Below the pieces are notes generated by a model that did no database searches, had not been told where the DNA came from, and saw only the letters and a program-made list of their open reading frames with translations. A stretch of 64,000 nt of DNA, from NCBI RefSeq assembly GCF_007713735.2, contig NZ_VMNW02000002.1:186001-250000 (forward strand). The letters are read 5' to 3'. The stretch comes from Amycolatopsis acidicola. Lineage in GTDB: Bacteria > Actinomycetota > Actinomycetes > Mycobacteriales > Pseudonocardiaceae. Shown here in pieces: positions 16,913 through 25,696 of this stretch (position 1 is its first letter; every line of letters begins with the position of its first letter). The position numbers were made by a program, and so were the translations under genes.

Positions 16913-17695
16913 ATGACGGAGTCAGCTGCCCGCCAGAACAGTCACCTCTCCGCGGCGGACCAGCCCCGACAGCGCCGGACGTCGAAGATCTCCGAGTCGC
17001 TGGTGCGGGACATCGTCGGCGACATCGTGGCCCGCGACCTGCGGCCGGGCGCGATGCTGCCGTCCGAACTGGAGATGGTCGAGCGTTTCGGCGTCGGCCG
17101 CGCCTCGGTCCGCGAGGCGCTGCGCATCCTCGAGGTGCAGGGCCTGGTCATCATCAAACCGGGGCGCGGAGGGGGGCCCATGGTGGCCGCGACCGGCCCC
17201 CACGACTTCGCGCGTTACGCGTCCCTGCACTTCCAGGCCGCGCGCGCCACTTTCCGCGAGCTCGTGGAGGCCCGGCTGGCCCTGGAGCCGATGATGGCGG
17301 GCCTCGCCGCCGCGCGCCGCGACCCCGGCACCGTCGAGGCGCTCGAAAAGGCCGTCGGCCTGACCAAGGACGCCGTGGTCAGCGAGAACAGCGACGACTA
17401 CATCCACGGCGCGACCTCGTTCCACGACGTCGTGTCCGGGGTCTCCGGCAACCGGGTCCTCGACCTGGTCGGCAAGTCCCTGAAGATCATCTACGCGGAC
17501 CGGGTCGTGCGGTACGTGTACCCGCCTTCGCACCGGCACATGGTGGCCGACAGCCACCAGGAGATCGCGGAGGCGATCATCAAGGGCCGCGCCAGGATCG
17601 CCGAGGAACTGATGCGTGAGCACATGATCGACTACACCGCCCAGCTGGAGGAACGGTTCCCTGAGCTGTTCGACGAGGTCGTCGACTGGCGCTGA
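16913..17695 (+). CDS. GntR-family regulator (FadR/FCD group), candidate master regulator of the catabolic island
   Basis: A 260-residue regulator. After a 25-residue polar leader comes a GntR winged helix (MLPSELEMVERFGVGRASVREALRI, LEVQGLVIIKPGRGGG) and then an FCD domain (FRELVEARLALEPMMAGLAA; ATSFHDVVSGVSGN; HQEIAEAIIKGRARIAEELMREHM). It lies between a transporter and a mycofactocin-type SDR, both with CATGCG-core elements upstream, and is the only FadR-type regulator adjoining the island that carries the other copies of this operator. I infer that it represses the regulon and releases when an acyl or acid intermediate binds; this is not shown directly. Confidence 0.88.
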   Translation: MTESAARQNSHLSAADQPRQRRTSKISESLVRDIVGDIVARDLRPGAMLPSELEMVERFGVGRASVREALRILEVQGLVIIKPGRGGGPMVAATGPHDFARYASLHFQAARATFRELVEARLALEPMMAGLAAARRDPGTVEALEKAVGLTKDAVVSENSDDYIHGATSFHDVVSGVSGNRVLDLVGKSLKIIYADRVVRYVYPPSHRHMVADSHQEIAEAIIKGRARIAEELMREHMIDYTAQLEERFPELFDEVVDWR

Positions 17696-17730
17696 GCACC
17701 ACTCGCCCGTTGCCCTCACCCCACAAGACA

Positions 17731-17753
17731 TACTAATGTTTCGCATGGTTTAG
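17731..17753 (+). promoter_or_regulatory. Degenerate CATGCG-core operator before the mycofactocin-type SDR
   Basis: TACTAATGTTTCGCATGGTTTAG; its reverse complement contains TAAACCATGCGAAACAT, close to TAAACATGCG of the better palindrome at 33947. It overlaps a plausible -10 element (TACTAAT) and ends 28 bp before the ATG. Confidence 0.45.
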
Positions 17754-17780
17754 CCCGATGCGGAGCAGGAGGGTGTTGTC

Positions 17781-18605
17781 ATGGGCAAGTTCGACGGGAA
17801 GGTCGCCTTCGTCACCGGGGGCGCGCGGGGCCAGGGCCGCTCCCACGCGGTGAACCTCGCCCGCGAGGGCGCGGACGTCGTGGTGCTCGACCTCTGCCGG
17901 CAGATCGATTCGGTGCAGTACCCGATGTCCTCACGGGCCGATCTCCAGGGAACCGTTGCGCTCGTGGAAAAAGAAGGACGGCGCGCGCTGGCGGTCGAGG
18001 CGGACGTACGGGACCACGCGGCCGTCGAGGACGCGGTCCGGCGTGGGATCGCCGAGTTCGGCCACCTCGATCTCGTCGTGGCGAACGCGGGCATCATGCC
18101 CACCACCGGGCCGGGGTCCCTGGAGATCCAGGCCTGGGCCGACACCCTCGACGTCATGCTGACCGGCGTCTTCTACACCGTGCGGGAGACGACACGCGCC
18201 ATGCTCGACGCCGGAACCGGCGGCGCGGTCGTCATCACCGGGTCCACGTCCTCGTTCCGCGGCGTGGCCTACGACGTCGACCTGCTCAATCCGGGCCAGA
18301 TCGGGTACGGCGCGGCCAAGCACGGGGTGATCGCGATCATGAAGAACTTCGCCCGCGCGCTGGGCCAGTACGGCGTGCGGGTCAACCTGGTCGCCCCGGC
18401 CGGGGTGCGCACGCCGATGGTCGTCAACGACGCCTTTTCAAGCCTCCGGAGCGCCTCCCCACCCGGCTGGATGGCGAACGCGATGAACGTGGACCTCGCC
18501 GAGCCCCAGGACATCTCCGACGCCGTGCTGTGGCTCCTGTCGGAGGAATCGCGCTATGTCACCGGAACGGCGGTGCCGGTCGACGCGGGCCAGCTCCTCT
18601 GCTGA
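17781..18605 (+). CDS. Mycofactocin-coupled SDR oxidoreductase (carveol dehydrogenase-like)
   Basis: A 274-residue SDR of the subgroup that binds its nicotinamide cofactor permanently and passes electrons to mycofactocin. The tell-tale features are present: VTGGARGQGRSHA, then the insertion after beta-2 (LCRQIDSVQYPMSS, followed by DLQGTVALVE) that buries the cofactor, and GYGAAKHG as the catalytic YxxxK. Carveol dehydrogenase of Rhodococcus belongs here, and most members oxidise secondary alcohols of terpenoids or alicyclics. It stands alone, transcribed toward the 15-gene operon, with which it shares a terminator hairpin. A mycofactocin biosynthesis locus must lie elsewhere in the genome. 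Confidence 0.85.
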   Translation: MGKFDGKVAFVTGGARGQGRSHAVNLAREGADVVVLDLCRQIDSVQYPMSSRADLQGTVALVEKEGRRALAVEADVRDHAAVEDAVRRGIAEFGHLDLVVANAGIMPTTGPGSLEIQAWADTLDVMLTGVFYTVRETTRAMLDAGTGGAVVITGSTSSFRGVAYDVDLLNPGQIGYGAAKHGVIAIMKNFARALGQYGVRVNLVAPAGVRTPMVVNDAFSSLRSASPPGWMANAMNVDLAEPQDISDAVLWLLSEESRYVTGTAVPVDAGQLLC

Positions 18606-18659
18606 ACGACGGGAGCCCCGGGCGGGACGTCTTCCCGGCCGGGGCTCCCGTCGTTCAGC
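18601..18659. terminator. Bidirectional terminator shared by two convergent genes
   Basis: A perfect 21-bp inverted repeat (18601-18621 and 18639-18659, beginning GCTGAACGACGGGAGCCCC) with a 17-base loop. The arms contain the stop codons of both the SDR gene (ending 18605) and the aldehyde dehydrogenase gene (ending 18655), so one hairpin serves both directions. Confidence 0.85.
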
Positions 18660-20130
18660 CGGCCGGCCACTGCACGTGCTGGACTTCGAGAAACTCACGC
18701 ACGCCCCATTCGCCGTACTCGCGGCCGAACCCGCTGGCCTTGAAACCGCCGAACGGGGCGTCCGGGCGGAACGCACCGCCGCCGTTCACCGCCACAGTCC
18801 CGGCGCGCAGCCGGGCGGCGAGAGCGACGCCGTCTTCCTTGTCGCGGCAGTAAACGTGGGCGGACAGGCCGAATGCGGTGCCGTTGGCCAGGCGCACGGC
18901 GTCGTCGATTCCGTTGTAGGGCAGCACAACTCCGACCGGTCCGAAGATCTCGTCCTGGGCGATCCGAGCCTCCGGAGCAACGCCACCGACCAAGGCCGGG
19001 CGGACGAACCAGCCGGTGTCCCGGCCGGGATCGGGCCCCTCGGCCACGAGTGTCGCGCCGCCGGCGACAGCGGCCTCGACCGTCGCACGGACCCCGTCGC
19101 GGTGTTCGCGACTGATCATCGGGCCCACTATCGTCTCGGGGTCCCAGGGGTCGCCGGTGCGGATCCTGGCCAACGCCACGCGGCTGAGTTCGGCGAACTC
19201 GTCGTAGTAGTCGCGCGGCACCAGGATCCTGGCCGGGGCCGCACAGCCCTGACCGCCGTTGCGCAGATAGCGGGCGTGGATCTCGTAGGCGGCTTCCGTG
19301 GCGTCGAAGCCCGGCATCACCAGCGAGGGCGACTTGCCGCCCAGCTCGAGCGACAGCCCCGTCAGCCGCGGGACCGCCTGCGCCATGATCCGCCGTCCAA
19401 CGCCCAGTGAGCCGGTGAACGCGACCTTGTCCACCCCGGGATGGGTGCCGAGCCGCTCGCCGGCCTCGTGGCCGCCGACGACGATGTTGACCACGCCGTC
19501 GGGCAGGCCCGCCTCGGCCGCGGCCCGTGCCACGATCAGGGAGGTCAGGGGCGCCTTCGGACTCGGGAGCACAACGGTGGTACAGCCCGCCGCGAGTGCG
19601 GCTCCCATCGCGCGCGCGAGGATCAGCAGCGGGATGTTGTAGGCCGTGATCACCGCGGCGACGCCCATCGGGCGATGCGCGACGATGCTGCGGCTCGGCA
19701 CCGGCGCGCCGTCGGCACCGAGGTCCACTGTCCTGTCCTGGGCGGCCAGATCCGCGTACGTGCGCAAGACTCGCAGCGCCACGTCGGTGTGCAAAGTGGT
19801 GGCCAGTGACACCGGGCTGCCGACCTCACAGACGACACCCGCGGCGAGGGTGTCGTGCAGGCTCTCGATCCGGTCGGCGAAGGCGTGCAGCAGTTTTCCC
19901 CGCCGCGCACCGGAAAGGCCGGACCAGCGGCCGTCGTCGAAGGCACGGCGGGCGGCCGCGACGGCACCGTCCACTTGCGACACCGACGCGGTGGGTAGCG
20001 CGCAGAGCGTCTCTTCCGTGGCCGGGCCGACCACGTCGAGCGCGGCGCCCGCCCCCGTGATCTCCTCGCCGTCGATCGTGAACGAAGTGCACCACGGCGG
20101 GGCCGCACGCCGGTCGAGGTAGTCGGTCAT
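18655..20130 (-). CDS. NAD(P)-dependent aldehyde dehydrogenase
   Basis: A 491-residue member of the aldehyde dehydrogenase superfamily, normal length. It oxidises an aldehyde to the acid (or acyl-CoA). Visible markers are ITAYNIPLL (the usual P-W-N/F-P region, here with Tyr), FTGSLGVG for cofactor binding, the general base in LELGGKSPS and the nucleophilic cysteine in NGGQGCAAPA. The motif EIFGPVGVVLPY and the final PFGGFKASGFGREYG are typical. It is the last gene of the 15-gene leftward operon, overlapping the SnoaL-like gene by 4 bp, and ends inside the bidirectional terminator. It may oxidise an aldehyde released by the upstream steps. Confidence 0.9.
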   Translation of the reverse strand: MTDYLDRRAAPPWCTSFTIDGEEITGAGAALDVVGPATEETLCALPTASVSQVDGAVAAARRAFDDGRWSGLSGARRGKLLHAFADRIESLHDTLAAGVVCEVGSPVSLATTLHTDVALRVLRTYADLAAQDRTVDLGADGAPVPSRSIVAHRPMGVAAVITAYNIPLLILARAMGAALAAGCTTVVLPSPKAPLTSLIVARAAAEAGLPDGVVNIVVGGHEAGERLGTHPGVDKVAFTGSLGVGRRIMAQAVPRLTGLSLELGGKSPSLVMPGFDATEAAYEIHARYLRNGGQGCAAPARILVPRDYYDEFAELSRVALARIRTGDPWDPETIVGPMISREHRDGVRATVEAAVAGGATLVAEGPDPGRDTGWFVRPALVGGVAPEARIAQDEIFGPVGVVLPYNGIDDAVRLANGTAFGLSAHVYCRDKEDGVALAARLRAGTVAVNGGGAFRPDAPFGGFKASGFGREYGEWGVREFLEVQHVQWPAG

Positions 20131-20663
20131 CGCTGGTAGAACGCCCTCCACGTGTCGAGCTTCTCAGGTATGTCGGCGTCGGCCGGCGCTACGCCCGGCC
20201 AGCGGCGGCGTGGCGTGGCGTGATCGAGGTCCAGCAGGTCCCGAAGTGGCGCGCCGTAAAGGAAATCGCAGGTTCGCTCGGCCACCCGCCAGCGCCCGTC
20301 TTCGACCCGGTAGGTGTCGCGGTAGCGGTGGGCGGACACGAACAGCCCGCCCTCGAGCATCAGCTCCGAATGGGCGAGCACGACCCCGCGCGCGGTTTCT
20401 CCGGCGAGGTCGTCGAGTACCAGCCGGTGCGGTACGTGGTAGCTCGGGCCGTAGTGCCGGAACCGTTCCGTGTAGTACTCGACCAGCGCGGGGCGCCCCT
20501 CGACGCGGCCGCCGACGGACACGAACGCGCCGTCGGTGGTGAAGCATTCCGCGAGCGCGCCGAGATCACGATCGTCACAGGCCATCGCGTACCGGGTGAT
20601 CAGCTCATCGAGCTCGGTCCGTGCCTCGATGCGCCGCAGCCGGGCGGGAATGTCGTCGTTCAT
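20127..20663 (-). CDS. SnoaL-like/NTF2-fold protein
   Basis: A 178-residue protein of the SnoaL-like (NTF2) superfamily, judged from ELITRYAMACDDRDLGALAECFTTDG at the N-terminus, the central GRPALVEYYTERF and the paired beta strands ahead of YRDTYRVEDGRWRVAER. Members act as small dehydratases, isomerases, cyclases or ring-hydroxylating accessory subunits, so the reaction cannot be named. It is coupled by a 4-bp overlap to the aldehyde dehydrogenase and sits 8 bp after an SDR. In steroid and terpenoid catabolic clusters such proteins often handle water addition or loss. Confidence 0.75.
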   Translation of the reverse strand: MNDDIPARLRRIEARTELDELITRYAMACDDRDLGALAECFTTDGAFVSVGGRVEGRPALVEYYTERFRHYGPSYHVPHRLVLDDLAGETARGVVLAHSELMLEGGLFVSAHRYRDTYRVEDGRWRVAERTCDFLYGAPLRDLLDLDHATPRRRWPGVAPADADIPEKLDTWRAFYQR

Positions 20664-20671
20664 GCCCCTCC

Positions 20672-21400
20672 TCAGGTTCCGGCGGTCCGGCCGCCGTCGA
20701 TCATGAAGTCCGCCCCGTTGACGAAGCCCGCGTCCGGCGAGAGCAGGAAGCAACAGCAGCCCGCGACTTCTCCGGGCGTGCCGAGGCGGGGCAGGTAGTT
20801 GAGCGCGATGTGCTCCGCCCGTGTCGTCCCGCCTGCCGCTTCGCTGCCACGCAGCATGGGCGAGTCGATGGTTCCCGGCGAGATCGAGTTCGCGCGGATT
20901 CCCTGAGGGCCGTAGTCGATCGCGATGCTGCGCGTGAGTCCGAGCAGTCCCGTCTTCGCCGTCGTGTACGCGACGCAGTTCGGTCGCGCGCGGGTTCCGG
21001 CCAGTGAAGCGAAATTGACGATCGCGCCGCCGCCGCGGGCGATCATCGCGGGGATCACCGCTCTCGCCCAGATCCGGGGTGCGGTGAGGTTGATCGCGAG
21101 CAGCTCGTCCCAGTCGGTGTCGGACGCGGTGACGACGTCGCCGAGGCGGAACACGCCGGCCACGTTGACGAGCCCGGTGACGCCAGCGGCGGCGGCCACC
21201 GCGCGTTCCGCGCAGTCCGGGTCGGCGACCGAGCCGACGACGGACTCACCGCCGAGTTCCGCTGCCAGTCCGGTCACCGCCGGGTCCAGGTCCACGAGCA
21301 CGACCGCGGCGCCTTCGGCCACGGCCCGCCGCGCCGTGGCCTCCCCCATGCCGCGCGCGGCGCCGGTGATGATCACCGACTGTCCTTCCAGCAGAGCCAT
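20672..21400 (-). CDS. SDR-family oxidoreductase
   Basis: A 242-residue classical short-chain dehydrogenase: ITGAARGMGE cofactor loop, VLVDLDP with an acidic end of beta-2 (NAD preference), NVAG in place of NNAG, FASLAG serine, YTTAK catalytic pair and GADFMIDGG at the end. An unusual CCCF cysteine run occurs in the last helix. The ATG at 21400 was chosen over an adjacent TTG. It lies in the middle of the 15-gene operon beside a second SDR; the two probably act on different hydroxyl groups of one substrate. Confidence 0.85.
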   Translation of the reverse strand: MALLEGQSVIITGAARGMGEATARRAVAEGAAVVLVDLDPAVTGLAAELGGESVVGSVADPDCAERAVAAAAGVTGLVNVAGVFRLGDVVTASDTDWDELLAINLTAPRIWARAVIPAMIARGGGAIVNFASLAGTRARPNCVAYTTAKTGLLGLTRSIAIDYGPQGIRANSISPGTIDSPMLRGSEAAGGTTRAEHIALNYLPRLGTPGEVAGCCCFLLSPDAGFVNGADFMIDGGRTAGT

Positions 21401-21422
21401 CAATTCCCCTTCGAACGTGGGT

Positions 21423-22178
21423 TCACTGCTTCGCCGTTTCCCCGCCGTCGATGACGTACACCGCGCCGGACACGAACTTCGCCTTCGCCGAGGCGAGGTA
21501 GCAGACCAGCGGGGCGAACTCGCCGGGGTCGGCCATCCGGCGGGCCGGGATCTTCCGCACCCGTTTGGCGAGCACCTCGGGGTTGCCGGTGACGTAGGCC
21601 TGGGCCTCGGTCGCGAACGCGCCGGGCGCGATGGCGTTCACCTGGATATCGTGGCGCGCCCATTCCGCGGCGAGCGCCTTGGTGAGCTGGATCGCCGCGC
21701 CTTTGGACGCCGAGTAGGCGGCCAGCGTGGCCTTGCCGAGAATGCCGGACGTCGACACGACGTTGATGATCCGGCCACCGGTGCCCGATTCCACGAAAAC
21801 CCGTGCCGCCGCCTGGGAAAGAACGGCGACGGCGGCGACGTTGACCTCCATCACCTCGTCGAAGACCCCCATGTCCATCTCCAGGAAGTTCGCGGCGGGC
21901 GCGATCCCGGCGTTGTTGACCACGATGTCGAGGCGGCCCAGCTTCCCGGCGGCGAGCTCCGCCAGCGCGGACACTTGCGCGCGGTCGCGCATGTCGCAGA
22001 CGTGCGGGTGGATCTTGCCGGGGAACCGTTCGCCGGCCAGCTCGCGGAGGCTCTCCTCGGTACGGGCGACCGCGAGGACGTCGGCGCCCTCCTCGGCCAG
22101 CGCGCGGGCGGCCGCGCGGCCGAGTCCCTTGCTGGCGCCGGTGACGATCACCCCGCGGCCGTTGAGGTCCAGGTCCAT
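21423..22178 (-). CDS. SDR-family oxidoreductase
   Basis: A 251-residue classical SDR with VTGASKGLGRAAA, NNAGIAPA, the STSG serine region, YSASKG and a C-terminal GAVYVIDGG. The beta-2 end reads LAVARTEES, an Arg that may favour NADP(H), unlike the SDR downstream. It is therefore a candidate ketoreductase or NADP-linked dehydrogenase of the pathway. It is preceded by an enoyl-CoA hydratase gene five bases upstream and is part of the same leftward transcript. Confidence 0.85.
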   Translation of the reverse strand: MDLDLNGRGVIVTGASKGLGRAAARALAEEGADVLAVARTEESLRELAGERFPGKIHPHVCDMRDRAQVSALAELAAGKLGRLDIVVNNAGIAPAANFLEMDMGVFDEVMEVNVAAVAVLSQAAARVFVESGTGGRIINVVSTSGILGKATLAAYSASKGAAIQLTKALAAEWARHDIQVNAIAPGAFATEAQAYVTGNPEVLAKRVRKIPARRMADPGEFAPLVCYLASAKAKFVSGAVYVIDGGETAKQ

Positions 22179-22183
22179 TGTGG

Positions 22184-22987
22184 TCACTCCTGTCCGGTCG
22201 GGTCGCGCGGGACCCAGTTCGGGCTGCGGCCTTCGAGGAACGCCGCGGCCCCTTCCTTGATGTCCTCGCCGAGATGGAACGGCATGACCAGGAACTGCGC
22301 CGCGTCGATCGCCTGGTCCGCGGGCAGGTCGGCGAGCAGGCCGAAGGCGCGCCTGCCGAGCTTGGCGGCCGCGGGACTCACCTGGTCGAACTTGCGCGCG
22401 AACTCCCTGGCCCCATCGGCCAGCTCGTCCGCGGTTCCATAGAGCCGGTTGACGAACCCCAGCCGGTGGGCTTCCCCGGCACCCATCGGGTCGCCGGTGA
22501 ACATCATCTCCATCAGGCGCTTGCGCGGCAGCGCGCGGCACAAGTGCGCGACGATGATCATCGGGAAGATGCCGACCTTGATCTCGGGCATGGCGAACCG
22601 CGCGTCGCGCACCGCCAGCAACACGTCACACATCCCCGCGAGCCCCATCCCGCCGGCGTAGGCGGGTCCGTTCACCGCGGCGATGACCGGCTTTTCGGCG
22701 CGCAGCACCAGCCGGTGCAGCTCGACGATAGGCCCGGGCCAGTCGAACGCGGCGGCCGTGCCCATTTCCGAAAACCGGCCCATCTGCGCCAGGTCCCCGC
22801 CCGCGCAGAAAGCCTTGCCCTCCCCCGTAACGCACACCGACCGGACGCGCGGGTCGGCGAAGTGCGCGCGGAACGCTTCGGTGACGGCCTCGGCCGTGGC
22901 GCGGTCCAGCGGATTGCGCCGCTCGGGCTGGTTCAGCCTGATCCAGCCGAGGCTGCCTTCCCGGGTGACTTCGACCGCGCCGCTCAC
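22184..22987 (-). CDS. Enoyl-CoA hydratase/isomerase (crotonase family)
   Basis: A 267-residue crotonase-fold enzyme. The acyl-CoA binding and oxyanion-hole segments are visible: GKAFCAGGDLAQM near residue 60 and AAVNGPAYAGGMGLAGMCD near 110, then the MPEIKVGIFPM region that supplies a catalytic acid. It should hydrate, isomerise or cleave a 2-enoyl-CoA. The GTG start at 22987 overlaps the thiolase stop by 4 bp; earlier in-frame starts lie inside the thiolase. One of two crotonases in the operon, giving each thiolase its own hydratase. Confidence 0.88.
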   Translation of the reverse strand: MSGAVEVTREGSLGWIRLNQPERRNPLDRATAEAVTEAFRAHFADPRVRSVCVTGEGKAFCAGGDLAQMGRFSEMGTAAAFDWPGPIVELHRLVLRAEKPVIAAVNGPAYAGGMGLAGMCDVLLAVRDARFAMPEIKVGIFPMIIVAHLCRALPRKRLMEMMFTGDPMGAGEAHRLGFVNRLYGTADELADGAREFARKFDQVSPAAAKLGRRAFGLLADLPADQAIDAAQFLVMPFHLGEDIKEGAAAFLEGRSPNWVPRDPTGQE

Positions 22988-24147
22988 ACTCGCTCCAGGA
23001 TCGTCGCGTTCGCCATCCCGCCGCCTTCGCACATCACCTGGAGTCCGTAGCGGGCCCCGGTCCGGTGCAGGTGGTGGACCAAGGTCGTGGCGAGCCGGGC
23101 TCCCGTCGCGCCCAGGGGATGCCCCAGGGAGATCGCCCCGCCGAGTACGTTCGTCCGGTCGGCACCGACGCCGGTCTCGTGCTGCCACGCGAGGACCACG
23201 GACGCGAACGCCTCGTTCACCTCGAAGAAGTCGATGTCCCCGGCGCTCAGACCCGCCTTGGCCAGCACCCTTGCGGTCGCCGGGATCGGGCCGGTGAGCA
23301 TCATGACCGGGTCCGAGCCGACGACGGTCTGCGCGACGACGCGGGCCAGCGGGGTGAGCCCGTGGCGTTCGACCGCGGTCTCCGAAGCCAGCAGAAGTAC
23401 CGCGGCACCATCGGAAATCTGCGACGCGACGGCCGCGGTGAGGGTGCCTCCTTCGGCCAGCGGCTTCAGCGCGGCCATCTTCTCGGCGGTGGTATCCGCA
23501 CGCGGGCCCTCGTCGCGAGCCAGCCCGTACACGGGCGCGATCTCAGCGTCGAACAGTCCGCCGTCCCGCGCCGCGAGGGCGCGGGCGTGGCTGGCGAGCG
23601 CGAACTCCTCCATCCGCTCGCGGCTGACCGACCAGTGGTCGGCGATCAGCTGGGCACCGCGGAACTGGCTGATTTCCTCGTCGCCGTAACGCTTCCGCCA
23701 CAGCTCGCCGTCACGCGGGAGCCCCATTCCGTGCTCGGCGCCGACGAACGCCGCCGAGGCGATCGGGATCCGCGACATCACCTCGACCCCGCCGGCGACG
23801 ACAAGGTCCTGGTCGCCGGACGCGATCGCCTGCACGCCGAAGTTCAGCGCCTGCTGGGACGAACCGCATTGGCGGTCGATCGTCGTGCCCGGCACGGACT
23901 CCGGGAGTCCCGCGGAGAGAGCGACGATCCGCGCGAGGTTGGTCGACTGGGCGCCGAGCTGCGTCACGCAGCCGAGGATCACGTCGTCGACCTCCGCGGC
24001 GGCGTCGCCCGCCGCCCCCGTCCGTTCAAGCAGTTCCGCGACGACGGCGCCACCGAGATCCGCAGGGTGCACCCCGGCGAGCACTCCCCGGCGGCGGCCG
24101 ATGGCGGATCGCACCGCTCCGGCCACGTATACCGGTCTGGCCAGCAT
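22984..24147 (-). CDS. Thiolase (acetyl-CoA acyltransferase)
   Basis: A 387-residue type-I thiolase that cleaves a 3-oxoacyl-CoA with CoA. All catalytic elements are visible: nucleophilic cysteine in DRQCGSSQQA near residue 91, NEAFAS, the histidine in GHPLGATGAR and the second cysteine in MCEGGGMANA. Length is normal. Start MLARPVYVAGAVRS at 24147 has GGAGGAAAT upstream. It belongs to the 15-gene operon and is paralogous to the thiolase two genes upstream. Confidence 0.92.
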   Translation of the reverse strand: MLARPVYVAGAVRSAIGRRRGVLAGVHPADLGGAVVAELLERTGAAGDAAAEVDDVILGCVTQLGAQSTNLARIVALSAGLPESVPGTTIDRQCGSSQQALNFGVQAIASGDQDLVVAGGVEVMSRIPIASAAFVGAEHGMGLPRDGELWRKRYGDEEISQFRGAQLIADHWSVSRERMEEFALASHARALAARDGGLFDAEIAPVYGLARDEGPRADTTAEKMAALKPLAEGGTLTAAVASQISDGAAVLLLASETAVERHGLTPLARVVAQTVVGSDPVMMLTGPIPATARVLAKAGLSAGDIDFFEVNEAFASVVLAWQHETGVGADRTNVLGGAISLGHPLGATGARLATTLVHHLHRTGARYGLQVMCEGGGMANATILERV

Positions 24148-24158
24148 CTGATTTCCTC

Positions 24159-24938
24159 CTACTTCCCCGTCCAGACCGGGGCACGCTTCTCGGTAAAGGC
24201 CAGGGCGCCTTCGGCCGCGTCCGCCGACGAGCGCACCGGCTCGGCCAGCACGCGCTGCCGGCCGAATGCCTCGTCCCGCGGCCAGCCCGGCCCGTCCTGG
24301 ATGATCTTCTTGGTCGCCGTGACGGCGAGGGGGCCGCACGCACCGACCTCGCGTGCCAGTTCGAGTGCGGCCGGCAACGCTTCGCCGGGTGGAGTCAGCC
24401 GGTTGACCAGCCCCTGCCGTCCGGCATCGGCGGCGGCCAGCCGGTTGCCGGTGAGCGCGAGTTCCATCGCCAGGTGGTACGGCATTCGCCCGGGCAGGCG
24501 GAGCAGACCACCGCCCGCCGCGACGAGGCCGCGCCGGACTTCGGGCAGCGCGAAGAACGCCGTCTCCGCGGCGACGACCAGATCGCAGGCCAGCACCAGT
24601 TCGAACCCGCCCGCCACGGCGGCCCCTTCGACGGCCGCGATCACCGGTTTCGCGGGTGGCTGCTCGACGAGCCCGGCGAACCCGCGGACCGTCGACGGGC
24701 GTTCCCCGCGCAGGAACGCCTTCAAGTCCATGCCCGCGCAGAAGGCCGGGCCGTTCGCGGCGAGGATCGCGACCCGTAGTACGGGGTCGGCGTCGAACTC
24801 CGTGACGGCCTCGTCGATCGCGGTGGCGGTGGCCAGGTCGATGGCGTTGCGTTCCGCCGGCCGGTTCAGGGTGAGGATCCGGACGGGTCCTTCGTCGGCG
24901 ACGAGCAGGGGCACGTCGCTCTTCGTCCGGCCGGTCAT
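24159..24938 (-). CDS. Enoyl-CoA hydratase/isomerase (crotonase family)
   Basis: A 259-residue crotonase. NGPAFCAGMDLKAFL and AAVEGAAVAGGFELVLACD form the CoA and oxyanion pocket; LPEVRRGLVAAGGGL carries the usual catalytic glutamate region; the C-terminus ends in the common AFTEKRAPVWTGK. The start overlaps the preceding SDR stop by 4 bp. With the HSD10-like SDR and thiolase just upstream it makes a complete hydratase-dehydrogenase-thiolase set. Confidence 0.88.
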   Translation of the reverse strand: MTGRTKSDVPLLVADEGPVRILTLNRPAERNAIDLATATAIDEAVTEFDADPVLRVAILAANGPAFCAGMDLKAFLRGERPSTVRGFAGLVEQPPAKPVIAAVEGAAVAGGFELVLACDLVVAAETAFFALPEVRRGLVAAGGGLLRLPGRMPYHLAMELALTGNRLAAADAGRQGLVNRLTPPGEALPAALELAREVGACGPLAVTATKKIIQDGPGWPRDEAFGRQRVLAEPVRSSADAAEGALAFTEKRAPVWTGK

Positions 24939-25693
24939 CGCGGGGGCATCCGGATCGCGCCGTCGAGCCGGATGGTTTCGCCGTTGAGCATCGGATTCTC
25001 CACGATCTGTGCCGCGAGCAAACCGAATTCGCCCGGCCTGCCCAGCCGGCTCGGATGCGGGACGGCCTTGCCGAGGCTGTCGCGGACGTCGTCGGACAGA
25101 CGTGCGAGCAGGGGTGTATCGAAGGTGCCCGGGGCGATGGTGCAGACCCGGATCAGCTTGCCCGCCAGGTCGCGCGCGGCCACGAGTGTCATGCCGACGA
25201 TGCCCGCTTTCGAGGAGGCGTAAGGAATCTGCCCGATCTGGCCCTCGAACGCGGCCACCGACGCGGTCAGTACGCAGACTCCGCGTTCGCCGTCGACGGG
25301 CTCGGTGGCGGCCATCGAGGCGGCCGCCAGCCGCAGGACGTTGAAGCTGCCGATCAGATTGAGCCGGACGATGGCCTCGTACGCCTCGAGCGACCCGGGC
25401 TGCCCGTTTTTGTCGACGACGCGAACGGGCCCACCGCGCCCGGCGCAGTGGACGAGGACGCGCAGCGGCGCGTCGCGCCCTGCCTCCTGGACGGCCGCTT
25501 GGGTCTGTTCGGGGTCAGTGACGTCCGCGGCGACGAAGCGGGCGCCGAGGTCCGCGGCGGCCTTCTCCCCCGCCGAGGTCGGCAGATCCAGGATGGTTAC
25601 CCGGGCCCCCTTTCCGGCCAGCCGCCGGGCGGTGGCCTGCCCGAGCCCGGACGCTCCCCCGGTGACCAGGGCGGACTGTCCTGCGATGTCCAT
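24935..25693 (-). CDS. 3-hydroxyacyl-CoA dehydrogenase type-2-like SDR
   Basis: A 252-residue SDR resembling the HSD10 (17-beta-HSD type 10) group, which oxidises 3-hydroxyacyl-CoA with NAD. Clues are VTGGASGLGQATARRL, ILDLPTS at beta-2, the extended loop around VVDKNGQPGSLEAYEAIVRLNLIGSFNVLRLAA, PYASSKAGI and the late HPSRLGRPGEFGLLAAQIVENPMLNGETIRLDGAIRM. Loop and ending are characteristic of HSD10 rather than FabG. It sits between a thiolase and a crotonase, exactly where the beta-oxidation dehydrogenase is needed. Confidence 0.88.
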   Translation of the reverse strand: MDIAGQSALVTGGASGLGQATARRLAGKGARVTILDLPTSAGEKAAADLGARFVAADVTDPEQTQAAVQEAGRDAPLRVLVHCAGRGGPVRVVDKNGQPGSLEAYEAIVRLNLIGSFNVLRLAAASMAATEPVDGERGVCVLTASVAAFEGQIGQIPYASSKAGIVGMTLVAARDLAGKLIRVCTIAPGTFDTPLLARLSDDVRDSLGKAVPHPSRLGRPGEFGLLAAQIVENPMLNGETIRLDGAIRMPPR

Positions 25694-25696
25694 GTG

